Positions 17,187 through 25,435 of a stretch of 64,000 nucleotides of DNA are shown here, in pieces. The position numbers and the translations under genes were made by a program. The notes beneath the pieces are model-generated. The model saw only the letters and a program-made list of their open reading frames with translations, was not told where the DNA came from and ran no database searches. Origin of the DNA: Marinobacter segnicrescens (GTDB lineage: Bacteria > Pseudomonadota > Gammaproteobacteria > Pseudomonadales > Oleiphilaceae); NCBI RefSeq assembly GCF_900111555.1, contig NZ_FOHZ01000008.1, positions 61,545 through 125,544 of the forward strand, read 5' to 3'. The stretch's first letter is position 1. The number at the start of each line of letters is the position of its first letter.

Positions 17187-17852
17187 ATGTCGTCACTGCA
17201 AGCGTATTCCACCTGGGTATTTGATTGTGACGGTGTGTTGCTGCATTCGAACCGGGTCAAAACCGATGCGTTCTATCGCGCCGCGGAGCCCTACGGCACG
17301 GACAAGGCCAGGGCATTGGTCGACTACCATATCAGCAATGGCGGAATCTCCCGCTACATCAAGTTCAGGACCTTCCTTTCCGATATTGTCGGCCGTGAAC
17401 AGGTGGATGAGGAAGAACTCGACACCTTGCTTCAGTGTTACGCGGGCTATGTCTGGGAAGGGTTGTTGTCCTGCGAGGTGGCACAAGGGCTGGAGCGGTT
17501 ACGGGCGTTGACGCCGCGATCCTCCTGGCTGGTGGTTTCCGGTGGTGACCAGGCTGAGCTGCGGGCGGTGTTCTCAGAGCGTGGTCTGGCGGAATACTTT
17601 GACGGGGGCATCTATGGTAGCCCGGATACCAAGGACGAAATCCTGTTACGAGCAATCCAGTCTGGTGTTCTACGCAAGCCTGCGCTGTTTTTGGGTGACA
17701 GCCGCTATGACATCGAAGCGGCGACCCGGGCCGGGCTGGACTTCGTGTTCCTGAGACGCTGGAGTGAGTCCGACCATGACTTTGCTGGCGCATTGTTAAA
17801 ACTTGAGGGAATTGACTCTGTCGTATCCCTCATTGAGCAGAAAGGTGGGTGA
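17187..17852 (+). CDS. HAD family hydrolase (phosphatase-like)
   Basis: A 221-residue haloacid dehalogenase-superfamily protein. Motif I is VFDCDGVLL (about 11-19, two Asp), motif II is the Ser of VVSGGDQAEL, motif III is the Lys of SPDTKDE, and motif IV is FLGDSRYDIEAA. A helical cap with NGGISRYIKFRTFL lies between motifs I and II. ATG 17187 follows CCGGAGAAACT. It could dephosphorylate a sugar-acid phosphate for the upstream CMP-sugar module (a KdsC/NeuC-pathway-like role) or serve the phosphoramidate genes downstream, whose start overlaps or nearly touches its stop. Substrate unknown. Confidence 0.8.
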   Translation: MSSLQAYSTWVFDCDGVLLHSNRVKTDAFYRAAEPYGTDKARALVDYHISNGGISRYIKFRTFLSDIVGREQVDEEELDTLLQCYAGYVWEGLLSCEVAQGLERLRALTPRSSWLVVSGGDQAELRAVFSERGLAEYFDGGIYGSPDTKDEILLRAIQSGVLRKPALFLGDSRYDIEAATRAGLDFVFLRRWSESDHDFAGALLKLEGIDSVVSLIEQKGG

Positions 17853-17856
17853 GTTT

Positions 17857-20800
17857 GTGGTGAATACCTCCGGGAAGGCGATAAATAACCGCCTGATCAT
17901 CCTCGGTGCCGGCAAGCCGTTTCGTGGCGAGCAGCACAGCGTTCTGAGGGGCACGACTGGCCACCGGCGGGTTCTGGACTGGTTGCTGCATGCCATGGCC
18001 AGTGCGCAACCGGAGGTTCACTTTGTCGGTGGCTACCAGCTGGATGAGGTGGCCCAGTGCTACCCTGACCTCCACTATGTGGTTAACCCCAACTGGGCAA
18101 CTACCGGCGCTGCGGCATCACTGCTGGAAGCGCCACTGAATGACCGTTTCACCCACTATGTTTCCTTTGCCGACATTCTGTTTCGTCAGTCGTCTGTGGG
18201 CGCGCTGGCTGACAATACCGCCGATATCGCTATGCTGGTGGACACCCACTGGCGGTCGCGGGTGGACCGCACAGGCGACGACCTTGTCCGGTGTGAAAAG
18301 GTCAATCTTCACGGTTCCCAGGTGACCCGGCTGGGGCGTGATATTTTACCGGAGTTGGCGGATGCGGAATTTGTGGGGTTGGTGAAGCTGTCGCCCCGGG
18401 TTGTGGCATACCTTGACCAGCACCGGGACCAGCTCCCCGGGGCCTTCCGCAGCGGCAGCCTTTCGCAGCTGGTGGAATACTTGCGGGTCAGGGGCTTTTC
18501 CACGGAAGCCGTGGACGTGGCTGGCGACTGGGCGGAACTCAATGACCCCAGTGATCTCAGCCGTTTCATCCTGGGAACCAAGGCCCAGACCCTGCATCGG
18601 CTACAGGGGATGGTGAGTTGCAGTCGTATTGAGGACCAGGTCAGCTTCACGGTGTCAGCCTGGCAGGAAAATCCATCTGATATTCTCTCAGACATTTCCC
18701 GCCGCCTTGCTGATTCCGACCGGTTGGTTGTGCGCAGCAGCGCACTGTCGGAGGATGGGTTTGGTGTGTCCAACGCCGGCGCCTATACCAGCCTGCTGAA
18801 CATTGAGCGGGCGTCGGCGCAGGCGTTGAGTGCTGCGATTGATAAGGTGATTGCGTCCTACCCGGATGGACACCCGGAAAACCAGGTGCTGGTGCAGCCG
18901 ATGCTGGAGAGTGTGGTCGCCAGCGGTGTGGCGTTCACACGTGTACTCGCCACCGGCGCGCCTTACTATGTGGTTAACTACGACGATATCACTCGCAGTA
19001 CCGAATCCATCACCAGCGGCTCAAGCCGGGAGCACAAGACACTTTTTCTCCACCGCAGCGCCCCGGACGAACACCGCAATATCCCCGATAACCTGGCAGG
19101 CCTGATACCCGCGTTGCGGGAGGTAGAGTCGCTGTTGGATTTCGATTCGCTGGATATCGAATTTGCCATTTCCGAAGGCGGTTTGATCCATATCCTCCAG
19201 GTGCGTCCCATTGCGGTGCAGCATGAACTGGACAGCGCCGATGCGGCCGAAGAGGCCATGATGCGGGCACAGGCACGCTTTGCGGAGCTGCAGGCGCCCG
19301 GTCCTTTCCTGGTCGGTCGCAGGACGATGTTTGGCGTGATGCCGGACTGGAATCCAGCCGAGATTATTGGCACCCGGCCAGGTCGCCTGGCCGCAAGCCT
19401 GTACCGTTACCTGATCCTTGACGATGTCTGGGCCCGGCAAAGGGCTGAATACGGTTACCGGGATGTGCGCCCGCAACCGTTACTGGTCCAGTTTGCAGGC
19501 CACCCCTATATTGATATTCGCGCCAGCTTTAACTCCTTTGTTCCGGCCACCCTGAGCGATGACCTGGCGGGGCGGCTGGTGGAGTTCTACCTGGACTGGC
19601 TGCAGGCCCATCCCCACTTGCATGACAAGGTTGAGTTCGAGGTCGTGCCTACCTGTTACTCGCTTGACTTCCAGCACTGGCGCGAGCGCCTGCAAACCCA
19701 TGGGGCCTTCAGTGTCGGAGAGCTTGACGAGTTGTCTGAGGGCCTAAGAGCCATAACCACCGCCGCATTTCACAGAACGGAGGCTGACCTGGCCGCTGTG
19801 GATGGGTTCCGGCAGCGCTTCGAGCGGTTGCGTGGGACTTCCTTGCCGCCCCTGGACAAGGCGTTGGCATTGCTGGAGGAGTGTCGGCGGTATGGCACCT
19901 GTACGTTCTCACACCTGGCCCGCAGTGCCTTTGTGGCGGTGACGTTATTGCGCTCAGCGGTGTCCGAGGGTGCACTGTCGGGGGCGGCGAAGGAAGCTTT
20001 CATGCAGTCGATCCGCACTGTGTCTCACCGGTTTACCGAGGATGCGGAGCTGGTTCGGCAAGGCAAGCGATCCTTTGCGGAGCTGGTGGAAACCTGGGGG
20101 CACCTGCGCCCGGGCACCTACGATATTACCTCGGCCAGCTACGGAGAGTTGCCGGATACCTACTTGCGTCCGGTGGTGGAGCGTGGCGGTCATGGTGCAT
20201 CGGGCCGGGCCAGCCAGGCGACCCCGGATCTATGGCAGGCTGAGCGCAATACGTTTCTGGACGCCCTGGCACAGTCAGGCTTGCCCTCCGAACCCGGGCT
20301 GGTGGAGGGGTTTCTGCGCGGCGCGATTGAAGGTCGTGAGCTGGCAAAGTTCGAGTTTACCCGCCATCTTTCACTGGCGCTGGACTGCCTGGCGGAGTTT
20401 GGCGCTGGCCATGGTATTGACCGCGAGCAGATGGCCCGTATTCCTGTCGAAGCCCTTTCAGCGCTGAGGGCGGGCACCGCGGAAGTGAACGATGTCGGGC
20501 GCTGGCTTGCACAGCAGGCGGAAGAGGGACATGAGGCGGCAAGGGGGGCGGCCCTGGTGGAGCTGCCGCCATTGCTGACCTGCCAGGAGGACTTTCAGGG
20601 CTTTTTGTTTGCGGATAGCCATGCCAATTATATTGGCGCCAGCCGGGTTCAGGCGGAATGCGTGGACCTGTCATCGGACGGACTGGCGGCCGAAGCAGAA
20701 CGCCCGTCGCTGGCCGGTCGCATTGTCCTGATTCCCCAGGCTGACCCGGGATACGACTGGCTCTTCGGCCATGGCATTGCGGGCCTGGTAACCCTGTATG

Positions 20801-20949
20801 GTGGCGCCAATTCCCATATGGCGATCCGCGCTGCAGAGTTTGGATTGCCCGCGGCCATTGGTATTGGTGAGGCGCGGTATGCCCGCCTGGCGGGTGCTGC
20901 GGTAGTGGAGCTCGATCCGGCCAACAAGCGGCTGGAGGTGGTTCACTGA
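17857..20949 (+). CDS. Nucleotidyltransferase-L-glutamine kinase fusion (Cj1418-type, PEP-synthase-like)
   Basis: About 1030 residues in three parts. Residues 1 to about 250 resemble a GT-A nucleotidyltransferase (RLIILGAGKPFRG, then VVNPNWATTGAA and YVSFADILF), although the usual GxGTR loop is altered. Next comes an ATP-grasp domain like PPDK/PEP synthase, with RLVVRSSALSEDGFG and ending at ILQVRPIA. The C-terminal swivelling domain has TLYGGANSHMAIRAAEFG, where His (about residue 987) is the expected phosphohistidine. This matches Campylobacter Cj1418, which phosphorylates the amide N of L-glutamine. Neighbours match Cj1417 and Cj1416. GTG 17857 behind AAGGTGG is chosen; TTG 17803 would overlap the HAD gene by 50 bases. 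Confidence 0.75.
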   Translation: MVNTSGKAINNRLIILGAGKPFRGEQHSVLRGTTGHRRVLDWLLHAMASAQPEVHFVGGYQLDEVAQCYPDLHYVVNPNWATTGAAASLLEAPLNDRFTHYVSFADILFRQSSVGALADNTADIAMLVDTHWRSRVDRTGDDLVRCEKVNLHGSQVTRLGRDILPELADAEFVGLVKLSPRVVAYLDQHRDQLPGAFRSGSLSQLVEYLRVRGFSTEAVDVAGDWAELNDPSDLSRFILGTKAQTLHRLQGMVSCSRIEDQVSFTVSAWQENPSDILSDISRRLADSDRLVVRSSALSEDGFGVSNAGAYTSLLNIERASAQALSAAIDKVIASYPDGHPENQVLVQPMLESVVASGVAFTRVLATGAPYYVVNYDDITRSTESITSGSSREHKTLFLHRSAPDEHRNIPDNLAGLIPALREVESLLDFDSLDIEFAISEGGLIHILQVRPIAVQHELDSADAAEEAMMRAQARFAELQAPGPFLVGRRTMFGVMPDWNPAEIIGTRPGRLAASLYRYLILDDVWARQRAEYGYRDVRPQPLLVQFAGHPYIDIRASFNSFVPATLSDDLAGRLVEFYLDWLQAHPHLHDKVEFEVVPTCYSLDFQHWRERLQTHGAFSVGELDELSEGLRAITTAAFHRTEADLAAVDGFRQRFERLRGTSLPPLDKALALLEECRRYGTCTFSHLARSAFVAVTLLRSAVSEGALSGAAKEAFMQSIRTVSHRFTEDAELVRQGKRSFAELVETWGHLRPGTYDITSASYGELPDTYLRPVVERGGHGASGRASQATPDLWQAERNTFLDALAQSGLPSEPGLVEGFLRGAIEGRELAKFEFTRHLSLALDCLAEFGAGHGIDREQMARIPVEALSALRAGTAEVNDVGRWLAQQAEEGHEAARGAALVELPPLLTCQEDFQGFLFADSHANYIGASRVQAECVDLSSDGLAAEAERPSLAGRIVLIPQADPGYDWLFGHGIAGLVTLYGGANSHMAIRAAEFGLPAAIGIGEARYARLAGAAVVELDPANKRLEVVH

Positions 20950-21593
20950 TGCGGATTGCCATTACCCAGCGGGTGGAGGTCGTTGCCTCCCACGGCGAAC
21001 GCCGTGACTGCCTGGATCAGCAGTGGGCCCCCTTCCTGGAGGAGCTGGGGCTGGTGGCCTTGCCGGTTCCCAACAACCTGCGGTCGCCGGAGCAGTGGCT
21101 GGATGGCCAGGGCGTGGACGGCGTGGTACTGACCGGTGGCAATGATCTTTCGGTCCTGGTCGACGGCCGGAACCAGGCCCGGGAACGGGATCTGACGGAA
21201 GCGGCATGTCTGTCCCTGGCCCGCTCCCGACGGATTCCGGTGCTCGGGGTCTGCCGGGGCATGCAGATGCTCAACCACTGGATCGGTGGTCGCCTCGAGC
21301 CCGTCACGGGGCACACCGCTGTTCGTCATCGGCTCCAGGGTACGCCATCGGAAACCGCTTTCGACGCCTTCACGGAGGTCAACAGTTTCCACGACTGGGG
21401 TGTGCCGGCTGGCGGCCTTGCCCCTGAACTGATCCCCCAGCTCTTCAGTGAAGATGGCTATATCGAGGCCTTTACCCACAACTCCCTCCCCTGGGCAGGC
21501 ATTATGTGGCACCCGGAGCGGGAGACCCCTTTCCGGGAGGCAGACAAGGCACTTTTTAACCGAATTTTCAGAGAAGGTTTATGCAGACACTGA
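20949..21593 (+). CDS. Class I glutamine amidotransferase-like hydrolase (gamma-glutamyl-CDP-amidate hydrolase, Cj1417-type)
   Basis: A 214-residue peptidase C26-like hydrolase. The nucleophile elbow is GVCRGMQ with Cys102; His188 and Glu190 in MWHPERE complete a triad. VVLTGGNDLS (about 59-68) is the oxyanion region. Relatives remove gamma-glutamyl groups; next to a Cj1418-like glutamine kinase and a Cj1416-like cytidylyltransferase, the best match is Cj1417, which releases glutamate from gamma-glutamyl-CDP-amidate to leave CDP-phosphoramidate. Its ATG overlaps the previous stop by one base and its end overlaps the next gene by 13 bases, so the three genes are tightly coupled. Gamma-glutamyl-GABA hydrolase (PuuD) is the alternative, less likely in this context. 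Confidence 0.8.
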   Translation: MRIAITQRVEVVASHGERRDCLDQQWAPFLEELGLVALPVPNNLRSPEQWLDGQGVDGVVLTGGNDLSVLVDGRNQARERDLTEAACLSLARSRRIPVLGVCRGMQMLNHWIGGRLEPVTGHTAVRHRLQGTPSETAFDAFTEVNSFHDWGVPAGGLAPELIPQLFSEDGYIEAFTHNSLPWAGIMWHPERETPFREADKALFNRIFREGLCRH

Positions 21594-22360
21594 TTCTGGC
21601 GGCGGGGCAGGGTACCCGGCTTCGTCCCTACACCAATGACCGTCCCAAGTGCATGGTAGAGCTTGCAGGCAAACCCTTGCTCCACCGACAGTTGGCCGCC
21701 ATGGCCCGTTGCGGCGTTGAGTCCGACATCACCGTTATTGGTGGCTACCGGGCGAGTGACCTGGACGCTCCTGGTAGTGACATAGTGATTAACCCGCGCT
21801 TTGACCAGACCAACATGGTGCTGACATTGTTTGCGGCCCGTGACCGGATGCTGGATGGCGAAGACCTGCTGATCAGTTACGGGGATATTGTCTATGAGCC
21901 CCGTGTCCTGCAGGCGGTGCTCGACTGCGATGCTCCGGTCTGCCTGGCCGCGGACCGGGCGTGGAGACGACTCTGGAAACTGCGCATGGATGAGCCGCTG
22001 GATGACGCCGAAACCTTCCGGATGGACGACATGGGACAGGTTACGGAGCTGGGCAAGAAACCTGAAAGCTATGACCAGGTCCAGGCTCAATACATGGGCC
22101 TGGTAAAGATCCGTGGTGACCAGGTGGCGGCGTTCAAGGCATTCTTCGACGGGCTCGACCGAGAGGCCCGCTATGATGGCAAGGATTTCGACAACATGTA
22201 CATGACCAGCCTGGTGCAGGGACTGATCGATGCCGGGTGGCCGGTACAGGCCTGCCTGGTGGATAACGGGTGGCTGGAAGTGGACACAGCCGAAGAGCTG
22301 GAAGCCTATGAGGCCATGGCGGCCTCCGGCAAACTGGACACCTATTGCCTGCTTGACTGA
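21581..22360 (+). CDS. CTP:phosphoglutamine cytidylyltransferase-like nucleotidyltransferase (Cj1416-type)
   Basis: A 259-residue sugar-nucleotidyltransferase-fold enzyme. The N-terminus LILAAGQGTRLRPYTNDRPK is the NTP-binding loop with its catalytic Arg and Lys; SYGDIVYEP carries the metal-binding Asp, and NGWLEVDTAEELEAY closes the core. It resembles LicC/choline-phosphate cytidylyltransferases and Cj1416. In Campylobacter, Cj1416 joins CMP from CTP to L-glutamine phosphate. The gene starts inside the end of the amidohydrolase gene (13-base overlap) and ends 16 bases from a convergent operon. Activation of another phosphorylated alcohol, such as phosphocholine, is the alternative. Confidence 0.75.
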   Translation: MQTLILAAGQGTRLRPYTNDRPKCMVELAGKPLLHRQLAAMARCGVESDITVIGGYRASDLDAPGSDIVINPRFDQTNMVLTLFAARDRMLDGEDLLISYGDIVYEPRVLQAVLDCDAPVCLAADRAWRRLWKLRMDEPLDDAETFRMDDMGQVTELGKKPESYDQVQAQYMGLVKIRGDQVAAFKAFFDGLDREARYDGKDFDNMYMTSLVQGLIDAGWPVQACLVDNGWLEVDTAEELEAYEAMAASGKLDTYCLLD

Positions 22361-22376
22361 ACCTGCGGCCGGGCGA

Positions 22377-23306
22377 TCATTCCCTGAGTTGTTCCCGAAG
22401 CTCGTATAGCCGGTCCACCAGTGGCCGGTAGGGCTTAAGCATGGACTGGATCTTTTCTTCCTGGCCAATGCCGATGTTTTTGATGGACTGGCTGGGGTCG
22501 AAGGGGGCGTCATTGCCCTGACGATTTTCCAGGCCCAGGTACCGGGTGATGCGCTCCGCCTCACGGGAGTGGTCTTTTACGAAGGTTTCAAAGTTGACGG
22601 TCAACAGGTGGCCCATAGGCAAGGTCTGTTCCAGTGCCTTCAGGTGCTCCAGTTTTGCGGCAATCCCCTTGAGAACATAGGCAATATCGTCCTGCTCGGA
22701 GTCGTCGAAAGCGGGGTCGGATTTACGTTTGCCGATCTTGCCCTGGCGTACCACCTCCGCAAACTGGTCCTGCGGGTCCCGGTGAACGACCACCAGCCGG
22801 TAGGGGCTGAACACTCCAGGCCAGCATGCCTCGTGCTTGCCTACCCAGATGGGCTGGTTCCAGACCACAGCCTTGTGGTTACCTGCCAGCCTTGCGCCCA
22901 GCGCCTGGAGCCACTGGTTCCACACGCTATCGTCGGACGGTGCACCGCCCGCAGCAAGGTGGGCGCGATACTGCTTCAGGTACTCGAGCTTCAGGCGGTT
23001 ATGAAACACCTGCTCCTTTAGCGGCAGTTCTGAGGGCGCACTCACCTTGCGCTGCTTCCACGCAGCGGCAGGTAGCTTGCCAAGGGCGGTTTCAAGCCAC
23101 ATCCGGCGGGCCAGTTGTCGGGCCTCTTTGCCCGACGCTGCCTCGAGCATGCTGCCAATCCGGCCCTGGCGCTTGAAGTCGGTAAACTCGCCCCGGGGCA
23201 CAACACAGTCCGGGTGGCCTTTCAGGTAGTCCACGACCGCCCCGGAGCCGGACCAGTAGATACCTGCGACAAGGATGTTGAGGGGCAGGGGGGGCGATGT
23301 TGTCAT
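22377..23306 (-). CDS. Sulfotransferase-like P-loop protein
   Basis: A 309-residue cytoplasmic protein with PAPS-sulfotransferase features. The 5'-phosphosulfate loop is near the N-terminus (ILVAGIYWSGSGAVVDYL), and the 3'-phosphate-binding strand-helix is VVVHRDPQDQFAEVVRQG in the middle. It probably transfers sulfate to a glycan or lipid. The 3'-phospho donor in Campylobacter phosphoramidate synthesis (made by Cj1415) is PAPS-like, so a phosphoramidate transferase role is conceivable, but no Cj1415-like kinase was found in this window. Its ATG overlaps the stop of the upstream glycosyltransferase (ATGA), and it converges on the phosphoramidate operon. Confidence 0.72.
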   Translation of the reverse strand: MTTSPPLPLNILVAGIYWSGSGAVVDYLKGHPDCVVPRGEFTDFKRQGRIGSMLEAASGKEARQLARRMWLETALGKLPAAAWKQRKVSAPSELPLKEQVFHNRLKLEYLKQYRAHLAAGGAPSDDSVWNQWLQALGARLAGNHKAVVWNQPIWVGKHEACWPGVFSPYRLVVVHRDPQDQFAEVVRQGKIGKRKSDPAFDDSEQDDIAYVLKGIAAKLEHLKALEQTLPMGHLLTVNFETFVKDHSREAERITRYLGLENRQGNDAPFDPSQSIKNIGIGQEEKIQSMLKPYRPLVDRLYELREQLRE

Positions 23307-24460
23307 GGCGTTGGCTCCTCTGGTGCTGTGAGGAATGCACTGACCACCACGTCACTGCGAAAAGGCGCCAGCCACTCCGGCCGGATTGTGATGGGGAGTT
23401 CCCGGATGGTACGTTCCAGGCCCGCCGCCAGGCCTTCCGGGTTCGGTGGTGTCAGGTACCGTTCAAGTGCACCCTGGAAAACGAACCGGACTCCACCACG
23501 GCTATCTGTGGACAGAATGGGCGTTCCACACGCCAGGGCCTCTGTCAGCACAATGCCCAGCCCCTCGTATTCAGAGGCGAGCACAAACAGGTCAGCCTTT
23601 CGCATCCAGGGGTAGGGATTACGGCGTTTACCGGCAAACAGGACCCTTTCGGTAATGCCGAGATCCCTGGCTTTCTGCTCAAGTTCTTCCCGCAGGGGGC
23701 CTTCGCCGACAATCACCAACTGATGTGGAATATCGGCCCGGGCGAAGGCTTCCATCAGCAGGGCGTGGCCTTTCTGAGGTACCAGGCGGGCGACGTTGAC
23801 GATGTAGCGTTTGTCAGGGATATCCGGGTCGTTTTCCTGCGCCAGCGACTGGATCGATTCCACCGGGCAAGGGTTGGTGATCACCCTCAGGCTTTTCGGA
23901 TGGATCCTGCCGAGGGCAAAGGCCTCTTTCGCGGATTCCATCACACCCGATGAGACGCAAACCAGGTGGCGGTCATCGAAAACCAGTTTCCACTCCCACC
24001 GTTTTTGCCACAACGGCCGGTCATGGTGGATGACGTTTTCCAGCACGTAGACGCAGCGATCATCCCGGAAAGACCAAAAGTACTTGAACGTACCCAGGCC
24101 CCGGAAAATGATGCGATCGAAGCGACCGTGCCGTCTCTCCAGCTTCCGGATATGACGTTTCAGTAGCCAGCCATGCAGCCAGCCCACCCACATGAAGTGG
24201 GAGCGGGGCAATATCACACCCAGCAACAGGCGGGAAAGCAGGAACACGGGGATACCGATGACCGAAGCCATCAGGTGCTTTAGCTGGTCCCAATGGTGCA
24301 GGGTAACCCGGTTGTCGGCTGGCTTCAGGTCGTTGGGGCGGTTACGGCAGGACAGCAGATGGCTGTCATGGCCCTGTTCGGCAAAGGCGTCGGCAAGGTT
24401 CACGGCAACCCGCTCCATGCCGCCCATTTTGAGGCTGTGGATAACGACCAGGGTTCTCAT
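23303..24460 (-). CDS. Glycosyltransferase family 4
   Basis: A 385-residue GT-B transferase. The N-terminal loop VIHSLKMGGMERVAVNLA and the C-terminal donor-site segments VNVARLVPQKGHALLMEAF and SEYEGLGIVLTEALACGTP identify Glycos_transf_1 enzymes of LPS assembly. A hydrophobic stretch near residues 90-110 (IPVFLLSRLLLGVILP) may anchor it to the inner membrane. It lies in a reverse-strand set with a GT2 gene 3 bases upstream and the sulfotransferase-like gene coupled downstream. Confidence 0.88.
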   Translation of the reverse strand: MRTLVVIHSLKMGGMERVAVNLADAFAEQGHDSHLLSCRNRPNDLKPADNRVTLHHWDQLKHLMASVIGIPVFLLSRLLLGVILPRSHFMWVGWLHGWLLKRHIRKLERRHGRFDRIIFRGLGTFKYFWSFRDDRCVYVLENVIHHDRPLWQKRWEWKLVFDDRHLVCVSSGVMESAKEAFALGRIHPKSLRVITNPCPVESIQSLAQENDPDIPDKRYIVNVARLVPQKGHALLMEAFARADIPHQLVIVGEGPLREELEQKARDLGITERVLFAGKRRNPYPWMRKADLFVLASEYEGLGIVLTEALACGTPILSTDSRGGVRFVFQGALERYLTPPNPEGLAAGLERTIRELPITIRPEWLAPFRSDVVVSAFLTAPEEPTP

Positions 24461-24463
24461 GGG

Positions 24464-25321
24464 TCAGGCGCCGGCAGAATCGGGACGGGATTTCTCGATA
24501 CCGTTCTCGGCCCACCAGGTTTTCTGTTCCTTGACGGCCTTTCGAATGGCGCGATTCTTCTCCCATATCTCGGGTTTCGAATAACCCCGGGCGTGGTCCA
24601 GGTGCAGACATACTGTGCTGTAGCGGATCTGCTTTGACTTGTGGCCGTAGTTCCACAGGCGTTCGCCCAGCTCCCGGTCAAGGCCGCCGTATTGCATATC
24701 TTCGTTGAAGCCGTTGACGGCGATCAGGTCACGGGTCCAGGTAGAGCTGTTCATGCCGTTCCAGCTGGCCGCAGCCGGGGTGACGGCGTTAAGCAGTTTC
24801 CGGAACCCCTTTGAGGGGGACAGTTTCCAGAGTTTGTGACTCTTCGGTTGGCCATTGGCAACCAGCCAATCCGGCTCGAAAATCACGCCGCTGCGGATGT
24901 CGTCGTCGGTGATTTTCTCGGATACCGGCATGGTGAGCTTGATGTAACCGCCGGAAAGGAAATGTCCCGGCTCGGCCAGCCGCCGGTGGGTGGCAATAAA
25001 GCCCGGTTCGGGAATGCAGTCGCCATCAGTGAAGATCAGGTAGTCGCAGCTGGTTTCCCGGATCGCCTTGTTCAGGATCTGGCATTTACGGAAGCCGTCA
25101 TCCTCATGCCACACATGGTCGATCGTGAGGATGCCCCGGTCACGGAAGCGCTCGATCAGCTGACGCGTCTCGTCGGTTGAGCCATCATCCGCGATGATCA
25201 CCCGGAAGTCCTTGTTCGACTGATTCTCATAGCCAGTCAGCACCTTTGCCAGCCAGGCAGGGGAGTTATAGGTGGTGATCACCACGCCTATGGATTGCGG
25301 TGTTGCTTGGTGCTGGGACAT
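24464..25321 (-). CDS. Glycosyltransferase family 2
   Basis: A 285-residue GT-A transferase. It opens with IGVVITTYNSPAWLAKVL and has the nucleotide-binding ADDGSTDETRQ; the metal-binding DxD-like motif is FTDGDCIPEP. A C-terminal segment, GMNSSTWTRDLIAVNGFNED with QYGGLDREL, resembles the galactosyltransferase-C region seen in many LPS core GT2 enzymes. ATG 25321 is preferred; an in-frame TTG at 25357 adds 12 residues before the conserved strand and has no ribosome site. It belongs with the GT4 gene 3 bases downstream. Confidence 0.88.
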   Translation of the reverse strand: MSQHQATPQSIGVVITTYNSPAWLAKVLTGYENQSNKDFRVIIADDGSTDETRQLIERFRDRGILTIDHVWHEDDGFRKCQILNKAIRETSCDYLIFTDGDCIPEPGFIATHRRLAEPGHFLSGGYIKLTMPVSEKITDDDIRSGVIFEPDWLVANGQPKSHKLWKLSPSKGFRKLLNAVTPAAASWNGMNSSTWTRDLIAVNGFNEDMQYGGLDRELGERLWNYGHKSKQIRYSTVCLHLDHARGYSKPEIWEKNRAIRKAVKEQKTWWAENGIEKSRPDSAGA

Positions 25322-25435
25322 AGGTACCGACAGGTTCAGGCTGAAAACAAGCGGCAATTATACACAGTCAGCCCCGGGCTTGCCCGTCAGGGATATCGCG
25401 GAGTCAGTTGGCGATTGAATAGAGCCGGGCTCGGA

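Noticed and set aside
20949..21593. Gamma-glutamyl-GABA hydrolase (putrescine degradation)
   Set aside because: The catalytic motif would fit, but no puu genes are near and it is translationally coupled to a glutamine-kinase-like and a cytidylyltransferase gene.
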